A DNA stretch of 6,421 bases from Planctomycetaceae bacterium. GTDB taxonomy: Bacteria; Planctomycetota; Phycisphaerae; Phycisphaerales; SM1A02. The translations under genes and the position numbers were made by a program. Of this stretch, positions 1 through 5,926 are shown in pieces (within the stretch, counting starts at the first letter, position 1; each line of letters starts with the position of its first letter). The DNA lies in the NCBI GenBank assembly GCA_002684315.1, contig NYVB01000128.1, positions 1,764 through 8,184 on the forward strand, read 5' to 3'. The notes beneath the pieces were generated by a model. The model did no database searches, was not told the DNA's origin, and saw nothing but the letters and a program-made list of their open reading frames with translations.

Positions 1-114
1 GTCCTTGAGCCTCTGGACCTCTCCGAGTCGGAGATCGCTGACCTGGCCTCGTTCCTTCGTGGTTTGAATGGGACGCCAATGACACCTGAGTTCGCGACCA
101 CGCCTCTGAAGTGA
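1..114 (+). CDS. C-terminal fragment of a probable diheme cytochrome c peroxidase / MauG-like protein
   Basis: The window opens inside a reading frame (frame 1) that continues for 37 codons to a TGA at 112-114. The visible residues include LDLSESEIADLASFLRGLNG, followed by a short tail ending in TPLK. The pattern 'L-x-L-[ST]-x-x-E-x-x-D-L-x-x-F-L-R-x-L-x-G' is the usual last helix of c-type cytochromes, particularly the C-terminal domain of diheme cytochrome c peroxidases and MauG-like enzymes, which reduce peroxide or oxidise a protein partner in the periplasm. No CxxCH haem motif is inside the window because it would lie upstream, so the family is inferred from the tail alone. A monohaem cytochrome c or a haem-containing DUF1549/1553-type planctomycete protein are alternatives. 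The gene is cut by the window edge, not broken. Confidence 0.6.
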   Translation, partial: VLEPLDLSESEIADLASFLRGLNGTPMTPEFATTPLK

Positions 115-199
115 CGGAAAAGAAACGTCTGATAACGCGAAATCCTTCCCACTGAATCGAAAATTGAATCTTTCTTTTCTGCACTTCAGGTCTACACTT

Positions 200-223
200 G
201 GGGTGACCACGAGGTCATACCCC
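200..223 (+). other. Hairpin/dyad in the intergenic gap, possible weak terminator or operator
   Basis: GGGG-TGACC (200-208), loop ACGA (209-212), then GGTCA (213-217), a TA bulge and CCCC (220-223) form a nine-pair stem with one two-base bulge. It lies 86 bases after the cytochrome stop and 101 bases before the next start. No run of T follows directly (the next bases are ACCTTATTGT), so it is not a convincing intrinsic terminator. A TGACC-N4-GGTCA dyad would also suit a dimeric regulator. The rest of the 115-323 gap is pyrimidine-rich around 169-181 and shows no clear promoter boxes and no additional gene. Confidence 0.4.
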
Positions 224-309
224 ACCTTATTGTCCCCACAATCAAAGACGACGACATGCGCAAATCCGGGGTGGAAATGCCGCTGTCCAGTCTGCACAGA
301 CAGATTCCT

Positions 310-313
310 GGAG
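310..313 (+). promoter_or_regulatory. Ribosome binding site of the first propeller gene
   Basis: GGAG lies ten bases before the ATG at 324. It supports this start, as does the signal peptide that begins immediately after it. Confidence 0.6.
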
Positions 314-323
314 TCCTCTTTTC

Positions 324-2573
324 ATGTTCCAGAAAACATTCACCGTCATCTCCACCGGATGCGTGCTGGCTTTGGCCACCGTCTCCCTCGCCCATGAAAA
401 CGACCCCAAGGCCACTCAGGAACGAATCCCCTTCGAGGGACCGAGCTGGCGGAGTGATGTCGACGGCGGTCTGGCAGGAGGCTTCGATTTCGATGGAATC
501 GGATTGCTTTCCAACCTGACCATGCCTGAACTTGATCCGGGCCAGGAAGGTGCCGACTGCTGGGGCTACGTGTCTCCGAGCGGGCGTGAGTATGCCTTGA
601 TGACCACGACCGGAGGAACCTCCTTCGTCGAGATCACCAATCCCGGCAATCCTCAGATCATCCAGTACATCGACGGCACCAACTGCCTCTGGCGCGATGT
701 CAAGGTCTTCGGTGACTACTGCTACATCGTCAGCGATTGCGGCGGTGGCATTCAGGTCATCTCACTTCAGAACATCGATTCCGGTTCCGTCACTCTGGTG
801 AACACCATCACCACCGGTGGAACGACGAACAGCCACAACATCGTGATGGACCCCGACACGGGCCTCATCGCACGCTGTGGTGGTGGCAACAACCTCGGAC
901 TGCGTTTCTACGATGCGGCGGCCAATCCGGTCAACCCTCCGCTCGTCGGCGAGTGGACTCCGATCTACGTGCATGATGCGCAGCTGCGAACGTTCGACTC
1001 CGGGCCCTACGCCGGACAGACCCTCGCCTATTGCTGCGGAGGCACCGGAAACGGCTCGGGTTCGACTCGACTTGCCGTGGTCAACGTGACCAACCCTTCC
1101 AATCCCGTGCTGCTCGGTGAAGCCTTCTACTCCGGCTCCGCCTACTGCCACCAGGGATGGTTGAGCGAAGACAGTGCGACCTTCTACGTCAACGACGAAC
1201 TGTACAGCGGTCAGTCCTCGACGTTCATCTTCGACGTCTCCGATCCCACGAATCCTTCGTTCGTGAACCGATCGACCAACGGTCTCGGCTCGGTCTGTCA
1301 CAACTGCTACGTGAAGGGTGACAAGCTCTTCGCCGCGAACTACCGCAGCGGACTTCGTGTGTTCGACATCTCAAGCCCCTACAACCCGGTCGAGATCTCC
1401 TACTTCGACACCTACCCCGAAAACAACGGCAACGGTTTCAACGGCGCCTGGAGCGTCTACCCGTACTTCCCCAGTGGCAATGTCATCGTCTCCGACATCG
1501 AGCGTGGTCTGTTCGTCCTGAGCACCGACTTCACGTTCGTCGGCTTCACGCCGGCCGGGTCCGGTGGATTCCCCGAACTCATCGAATCCTCGGGTCAGAT
1601 CCTGACCGTCGACATCTCCATCGAAGGCGGCACGCTCGACACCGGCTCCGGCGTCGTGCTCTTCAACGATGGGACCGGGACCCAGCAGAGTTCCCTGAAC
1701 TTCAACGGCACGCAGTACTCGGTCACGCTTCCCGCACTGAGCTGCCCGGGGCAGCTGTCCTTCAGCTTCGCCATCCAGGACAACGAAGGCACTCTCTATG
1801 AGAGCCAGACCTACGCCAGAACCATCGCTGATTCGGTCGATCTGGTGGTCGAGGATGATTTCGACTCGTCAGCCGGTTGGTCCGCCCAGACCACGGCATC
1901 GGTCGGTGGCTGGGAACGAGCGATCCCATCAAACGACACCATTTCCGTCATCGACTGCAGTGCGCCCGGAACGGACGCGGATGCGGATGGGAACGGTTTC
2001 TGCTGGGTCACCGGAAACGGCAACTCCAGCTTCGGATGTGAGTTCGACATCGACAGTGGTCAGACGACGTTGACGTCGTCCGTCTACACCGTCGACATCG
2101 ACGACCCCGAGGTCATCTTCTCCTGGTGGTACGACAACACCTCGTCCAACAACACCGAGTTCGATGATCCGTTCGTGGTCGAGATCTCCGGCAACTCCGG
2201 CGCCAGCTGGACCACGCTTCTCACCGTGGCACTCGGCTCGAGCGCACAGACCGGATGGACGGAGAGCGCGTTCCTCGTGAGCGACTATGTCACTCTCACC
2301 AGCGGCCTTCGGATGCGCTTCACGGCATCGGACAACGATCCCGGCTCCGTGGTCGAAGCCGGCGTGGATGCGTTCAGAATTCAACAACTCTCCTGCAGTG
2401 ATGCCTGTCCGATTCCAGCCGACTTGAATTGTGACGGTGTCGTCAATGGCGTCGACCTGTCACTGGTCCTCGGCAACTGGGGGTCCAATGGTCAGGACGG
2501 GGGTGATGTCACTGGCGACGGCAACGTCAACGGCCAGGACATCGCGTCCGTGCTTGCTTCCTGGACCGGCTGA
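324..2573 (+). CDS. Secreted choice-of-anchor B (LVIVD-type) beta-propeller protein with dockerin-like C-terminus, copy 1
   Basis: This is a 749-residue exported protein of unknown biochemical role. Residues 1-23 are a signal peptide (MFQKTF, hydrophobic core, probable cleavage after SLA). Residues ~40-405 match the choice-of-anchor B family. Repeats of the form V-x-D-x-[ST]-x-P-x-N-P start near 101, 143, 193, 250, 300 and 344, with a closing RGLFVL strand near 394. Family signatures are WRDVKV (123-128), CHQGWLSED (275-283), ANYRSGLRVFDIS (338-350) and GAWSVYPYFPSG (374-385). Residues ~405-505 are a beta-rich linker. Residues ~510-690 form a jelly-roll-like module (DDFDSSAGW at 511-519, DADADGNG at 551-558, SVVEAGVDAF at 675-684) that I recognise from planctomycete secreted proteins. 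Residues 700-748 carry two dockerin-type calcium loops, D700-N702-D704-N708-D711 and D728-T730-D732-N736-D739. The family name refers to its variable C-terminal anchors; here the dockerin-like tail takes that place. The propeller is unusually rich in cysteine. The next gene is a paralogue, and a strong terminator follows this one. Domain calls are confident; the ligand or substrate is unknown. Confidence 0.93.
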   Translation: MFQKTFTVISTGCVLALATVSLAHENDPKATQERIPFEGPSWRSDVDGGLAGGFDFDGIGLLSNLTMPELDPGQEGADCWGYVSPSGREYALMTTTGGTSFVEITNPGNPQIIQYIDGTNCLWRDVKVFGDYCYIVSDCGGGIQVISLQNIDSGSVTLVNTITTGGTTNSHNIVMDPDTGLIARCGGGNNLGLRFYDAAANPVNPPLVGEWTPIYVHDAQLRTFDSGPYAGQTLAYCCGGTGNGSGSTRLAVVNVTNPSNPVLLGEAFYSGSAYCHQGWLSEDSATFYVNDELYSGQSSTFIFDVSDPTNPSFVNRSTNGLGSVCHNCYVKGDKLFAANYRSGLRVFDISSPYNPVEISYFDTYPENNGNGFNGAWSVYPYFPSGNVIVSDIERGLFVLSTDFTFVGFTPAGSGGFPELIESSGQILTVDISIEGGTLDTGSGVVLFNDGTGTQQSSLNFNGTQYSVTLPALSCPGQLSFSFAIQDNEGTLYESQTYARTIADSVDLVVEDDFDSSAGWSAQTTASVGGWERAIPSNDTISVIDCSAPGTDADADGNGFCWVTGNGNSSFGCEFDIDSGQTTLTSSVYTVDIDDPEVIFSWWYDNTSSNNTEFDDPFVVEISGNSGASWTTLLTVALGSSAQTGWTESAFLVSDYVTLTSGLRMRFTASDNDPGSVVEAGVDAFRIQQLSCSDACPIPADLNCDGVVNGVDLSLVLGNWGSNGQDGGDVTGDGNVNGQDIASVLASWTG

Positions 2574-2590
2574 GCAGATTTGAATCAGAT

Positions 2591-2636
2591 CTGAAGATCT
2601 CCCATCCGCACTGGAATGGGAGATCTTCAGTTTTTT
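2591..2636 (+). terminator. Strong intrinsic (Rho-independent) terminator after copy 1
   Basis: CTGAAGATCTCCCAT (2591-2605) and ATGGGAGATCTTCAG (2616-2630) are perfect reverse complements, giving a 15-pair stem with a 10-base loop. Six T residues (2631-2636) follow immediately. It starts 17 bases after the stop of copy 1 and should uncouple the two paralogues, so copy 2 needs its own promoter in 2637-2714. I see no good -35/-10 pair in that stretch. Confidence 0.95.
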
Positions 2637-2714
2637 GAACCAGCGGATTGATGTATCGTGAGAACCTGCGTCATCAAGCTTCCTTCCTTTCAGCACTTCC
2701 ATAGATGAGATTCG

Positions 2715-4934
2715 ATGATCAAGTCCGCACTCACAGTGACCACGCTCGCTCTCCTTTCCGCGATGTCCGTTCTTGCTCATGAGAATGATCCAAAGGCCGA
2801 TGGATTCGACCCACCCTACGAAGGTCCGGGTTGGCGCGAAGCTGATGGTGGGCTTGCCGGATCCTTCGAATCAGAGGGCATTCAACTCAGATCCTGGCTG
2901 ACCTTGGGCGAACTCGGTGGCAACAGTTCCGCCGGAAACGATTGCTGGGGATACGTCTCTCCCTCCGGGCAAGAGTACGCACTCATGTGCACCAATCGCG
3001 GAACCGCCTTCGTGGAGGTCACCGATCCCGGTGATCCTGAAATCCTCGTGTTCCACAACGGACCAAGCAGCACCTGGCGTGACATCAAGGTCTACGGCGA
3101 ATACGCCTACGCGGTGAGCGAGGGTGGCAACGGCATTCAGTGCTTCGATCTGCGAAACATCGATTCTGGTTCCGTTCCACCACCGAACGAGGTCACGACC
3201 GGTGGTACCAGCAGCACCCACAACGTCGCCATCAACATCGACAGCGGATACCTCTATCGCTGTGGTGGTGGATCGAACATCGGTCTTCGAATCTACGATC
3301 TCAAGTCCGATCCCATGAATCCGACCTTCGTCGGCGAGTGGCTTGACCGATACGTGCATGACGTGCAGGTCGTCACCTACACCGAGGGACCGTACGCCGG
3401 GATGGAAGTCGCATTCTGTTGCGCCGGGTTCAACAACGGCAGCACCAACACCGCTCTGGACATCGTCGACGTCACCGACAAGGCCAATCCCGCTTTGCTC
3501 AGACGACTTCAGTACCCCAATGGTGCGTACAGTCACCAGGGCTGGCTCACCCCCGATCGCAAGTACTTCCTTCTGGGTGACGAGCTCGACGAAGGTGGTG
3601 ACACGCCGACGTCGATCATCGTGATCAATGTCGAGAACATCTATTCCCCGACCTTCATCGAGAGCTGGACCAACGACAACACCGCGATCACCCACAACAT
3701 CTACACCCTGGGTGATTTCGCCTACATGGCCAACTACACCAGTGGCATGCGCGTCTTCGACATCCGCGACCCCGAAAACATGAAGGAAGTCGGTTTCTTC
3801 GACACCAGGACCAGTGACGACTCCGTCTCCTTCGACGGCCTCTGGAGTTGTTACCCCTATCTTCCCAGCGGAACCATTCTCGGCAGCGACATTCAGCGAG
3901 GGCTCTTCGTCTGGACTCCGGATCTCGCGCGTCTCACGTTCGAACTGGTCGATGACGTTCCACGGACGATCACCTCGACCAATCAGCAGATCGACTTTCG
4001 AATCGACTCGTTGGTGGTCCCCGTCGATGCCGGCCAGGTCTTTGCCAGCGTCGATGACGGGACTGGTTGGAATCAGATTTCCGCGGAGGCTCTCGGTGGC
4101 GGAGTCCATCGAGTGACTCTTCCGTCCCTCGAGTGTCCCGCCAGCGTTCAACTCCGTTTCTCCGCCTTGAATCTGGAAGGTGAACTCTTCGAGAGTCAGG
4201 TCTTCGAGTCGATCGTGGCCGATGACTTCCCCAGCATCTTCTCGGATGACTTCGAGTCGTCTCAGGGATGGGCTTCATCGGGGTCGGCCAACTCCGTCCC
4301 CGCGGGAATCTGGCAGCGGGGCACGCCTTTCGGCACCGGCGTCTGGGGTGATCCCACCTCCGATTTCGATGGATCCGGTCGTTGTTACCTGACCGGAAAC
4401 GGTGCGGGTGTTCTGGAGGTCGACGGTGAAGCCATTCTCACTTCACCGGCATTCAATGCGGTCGGAAGCGAAACGTACATCTCCTATGCCAGTTGGTTCG
4501 CCAATGACTTCGGGCCCTGGCCCAAGCAGGATTCCATGTACATCGAAATCTCCAACGACGATGGCACCAACTGGGATCTGATCGAACAGATCGGGCCTGA
4601 TGACTCACGGTCTTCCGGTGGATGGTTCCTCAGTACGGTACGGGTCGCTGATTACGTCGTGCCCACCGAGCAGATTCGAATCCGCTTCCGAGTCCTCGAC
4701 ACCCTTGCAGACTCGATTCTCGAGGCTGCCGTCGATCGTGTCGCGATCGAGACCGTGCTCTGCGACGTCGAAGTGGTGATCGGTGATCTGAACGGGGACC
4801 TCCTGGTCAACGGTGCCGACCTTGCAGCCCTGCTCTCCATCTGGGGTGAAATCGATTCCGAGTTCGACCTCGATGGTGATGGCATCATCGCCGGTGGCGA
4901 TCTGTCCGTCCTGCTCAGCAGGTGGACTTCCTGA
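2715..4934 (+). CDS. Secreted choice-of-anchor B (LVIVD-type) beta-propeller protein with dockerin-like C-terminus, copy 2
   Basis: This 739-residue protein is a paralogue of the preceding gene with the same domain order. The signal peptide is residues 1-21 (cleavage near SVLA, before HENDPKA, a mature start shared with copy 1). The propeller spans ~35-402, with repeats starting near 99, 141, 191, 248, 301 and 345. Family signatures are WRDIKVYGEYAYAVSE (121-136), SHQGWLTPDRKYFLLGDELDE (273-293, split across the usual motif), HNIYTLGDFAYMANY (327-341) and LWSCYPYLPSG (376-386). A beta linker (~405-505) leads to the jelly-roll-like module (~509-683; DDFESSQGW 511-519, DFDGSGRCYLTGNG 550-563, SILEAAVDRV 667-676). 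The dockerin-type pair is D691-N693-D695-N699-D702 and D718-D720-D722-A726-D729; the second loop has Ala where Asn/Asp is usual. The ribosome-binding site is weak (GAGA at 2707-2710, four bases from the ATG). Copy 2 is closer to the family consensus than copy 1 and has fewer cysteines. Its function is unknown, and a surface or extracellular location is inferred. Confidence 0.93.
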   Translation: MIKSALTVTTLALLSAMSVLAHENDPKADGFDPPYEGPGWREADGGLAGSFESEGIQLRSWLTLGELGGNSSAGNDCWGYVSPSGQEYALMCTNRGTAFVEVTDPGDPEILVFHNGPSSTWRDIKVYGEYAYAVSEGGNGIQCFDLRNIDSGSVPPPNEVTTGGTSSTHNVAINIDSGYLYRCGGGSNIGLRIYDLKSDPMNPTFVGEWLDRYVHDVQVVTYTEGPYAGMEVAFCCAGFNNGSTNTALDIVDVTDKANPALLRRLQYPNGAYSHQGWLTPDRKYFLLGDELDEGGDTPTSIIVINVENIYSPTFIESWTNDNTAITHNIYTLGDFAYMANYTSGMRVFDIRDPENMKEVGFFDTRTSDDSVSFDGLWSCYPYLPSGTILGSDIQRGLFVWTPDLARLTFELVDDVPRTITSTNQQIDFRIDSLVVPVDAGQVFASVDDGTGWNQISAEALGGGVHRVTLPSLECPASVQLRFSALNLEGELFESQVFESIVADDFPSIFSDDFESSQGWASSGSANSVPAGIWQRGTPFGTGVWGDPTSDFDGSGRCYLTGNGAGVLEVDGEAILTSPAFNAVGSETYISYASWFANDFGPWPKQDSMYIEISNDDGTNWDLIEQIGPDDSRSSGGWFLSTVRVADYVVPTEQIRIRFRVLDTLADSILEAAVDRVAIETVLCDVEVVIGDLNGDLLVNGADLAALLSIWGEIDSEFDLDGDGIIAGGDLSVLLSRWTS

Positions 4935-4941
4935 GTCCACT
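4921..4941 (+). other. Perfect short hairpin spanning the stop codon of copy 2
   Basis: GTGGACT (4922-4928), loop TCCTG and AGTCCAC (4934-4940) form a perfect seven-pair stem, with a possible G-T closing pair at 4921/4941. The TGA stop (4932-4934) lies at the loop-stem junction. No T-tract follows, so it is at best a weak or factor-assisted termination or RNA-stabilising structure. The remaining intergenic bases up to 5065 hold no further gene. Confidence 0.4.
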
Positions 4942-5049
4942 GATCCCACGCCTTATGATCCTTTCTTCTGCAGCGATTCGTCGTTGGAAGGTATGCTCAG
5001 GGTGTCTCATGTCACTCATGCGGTCCTCCGCCCACTCAGCCTCGACATC

Positions 5050-5054
5050 AGGAG
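5050..5054 (+). promoter_or_regulatory. Ribosome binding site that decides the start of the FGE-like gene
   Basis: AGGAG lies 11 bases before the ATG at 5066. The open frame extends upstream to an ATG at 4922, but that start would overlap copy 2 and add 48 residues with no domain. The 5066 start has this site and opens directly into a signal peptide, so it is preferred. Confidence 0.65.
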
Positions 5055-5065
5055 TCTTGAATCAG

Positions 5066-5926
5066 ATGCCTCGATTCGCCATTTTGCTTGGATGTGTTCT
5101 GACCATCGCCGTTTCAGCCATCAGTTTCGGACAGGAAACCACTCCGTCCGAGCAGGCTCCACCCAAGACACCGACATCCGGTCAGGTCTGGGTTCAGGAC
5201 ATCCCCGGCACCGCCAGCAGCTTGATCATGCGTCCCGTCACGCTTCCCGATGGGGGAGAGATGTGGGTCATGGAGCGTGAGGTCACCTGGAATCTGTTCG
5301 ATGTCTTCATCTTCCGGCTCGATGAGAAGAAGAAGAAGAGTTCACCCGACTCCGATGCTGTGACCAGACCCACCAAGCCTTACATCGCGGTCGATCGTGG
5401 CTTCGGGCACAATGACTATCCCGCGCTCTCGATGTCGTTGCAGAATGCCGTTCAATTCGCGAAATGGATCAGCGCGAAGACCGGTCGGACGTATCGCATC
5501 CCCACCGTGGATGAATGGAAGATGATCTGCGCTCAGGCGGCCATCCCCGCGGATCAACTCGATGCGTATGCGTGGTGTGACAGCAACAGCGAAGAGAAGA
5601 CGCACCCTGTCGCCAAGAAGAAGGCCGATGCCCTCGGACTTCACGATCTCTACGGCAACGTCGGAGAATGGTGTCTCACCGGAGGAACACCGGAAAAGCC
5701 CGAAGGTGTCCTGATGGGTGGTGGATACGAATCACCGGAAAATGCGCTGAACTGCGAGTCCAATCAGCCGTACGACATGATGTGGAACGACAGCGATCCA
5801 CAGTTTCCCAAGAGCGTCTGGTGGTTTGCTGATGCCGCATACGTCGGTATTCGACTGGTTTGCACGGATGATGGTCCGACGAAAGCACTCTCCAATTCAA
5901 AGGATGATGATCATGGCGACGAATGA
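5066..5926 (+). CDS. Secreted SUMF1/FGE-sulfatase-like domain protein, probably lacking FGE catalysis
   Basis: This 286-residue protein starts with a signal peptide (MPRFAILLGCVLTIAVSA, cleavage about residue 22) and is probably periplasmic or secreted. Residues ~55-268 show the formylglycine-generating-enzyme fold in order. REVTWNLFDVF (71-81) matches the family's EVTNxxFxxF. LSMSLQNAVQFAKW (121-134) and GRTYRIPTVDEWKMIC (140-155) match VSWxDAxAYCxWL...YRLPTEAEWE. ALGLHDLYGNVGEWC (189-203) matches the GLxDMxGNVWEW motif. LMGGGYES (216-223) and YVGIRLV (259-265) match RGGSW and GFR. True FGE has two copper-binding cysteines just after RGGSW. Here the first position is Ser223 and the nearest later Cys is 230 with different spacing, so sulfatase activation is unlikely. 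A lysine-rich insertion lies at ~88-91. Many planctomycete paralogues of this fold are binding or structural, and the substrate is unknown. The 3' end overlaps the next gene by 14 bases, which suggests translational coupling. Confidence 0.88.
   Translation: MPRFAILLGCVLTIAVSAISFGQETTPSEQAPPKTPTSGQVWVQDIPGTASSLIMRPVTLPDGGEMWVMEREVTWNLFDVFIFRLDEKKKKSSPDSDAVTRPTKPYIAVDRGFGHNDYPALSMSLQNAVQFAKWISAKTGRTYRIPTVDEWKMICAQAAIPADQLDAYAWCDSNSEEKTHPVAKKKADALGLHDLYGNVGEWCLTGGTPEKPEGVLMGGGYESPENALNCESNQPYDMMWNDSDPQFPKSVWWFADAAYVGIRLVCTDDGPTKALSNSKDDDHGDE
5899..5903 (+). promoter_or_regulatory. Ribosome binding site for the Gfo/Idh/MocA gene
   Basis: AAAGG lies nine bases before the ATG at 5913, inside the end of the FGE-like gene. 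Two in-frame ATGs at 5904 and 5907 are closer than a normal spacing allows, so 5913 is preferred, though the choice changes only three residues. Confidence 0.55.

Noticed and set aside
164..519. Small plus-strand open frames at 164-397 and 256-519
   Set aside because: They have no ribosome-binding site or recognisable sequence and run into the signal-peptide coding region of copy 1 in other frames.
2586..2626. Three AGATCT sites, including a CAGATCTG palindrome at 2586-2593
   Set aside because: Two of them are the arms of the terminator stem and the third is adjacent; no separate regulatory role is supported.
2871..4151. A 426-codon open frame on the minus strand inside copy 2
   Set aside because: It lies wholly antisense to a gene with clear family motifs, its translation shows no recognisable domain or signal, and long antisense frames are common opposite genes with this codon bias. 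Similar minus-strand frames at 762-1301, 1929-2387 and 5676-6359 are rejected for the same reason.
4931..4959. Possible promoter for the FGE-like operon: CTGAGT, 17 bases, TATGAT
   Set aside because: The -10 box is good but the -35 box matches only half of the consensus and lies within the stop-codon hairpin. Promoter consensus in this phylum is uncertain, so it is noted but not annotated.
4922..5065. Upstream extension of the FGE-like gene from an ATG at 4922
   Set aside because: It would overlap copy 2, bury the signal peptide 48 residues inside the protein, and ignore the ribosome-binding site at 5050-5054.
5087..5095. LLGC in the signal peptide of the FGE-like protein as a lipobox
   Set aside because: The Cys is at residue 10, too close to the N-terminus, and most of the hydrophobic core follows it, so a lipoprotein signal is unlikely.
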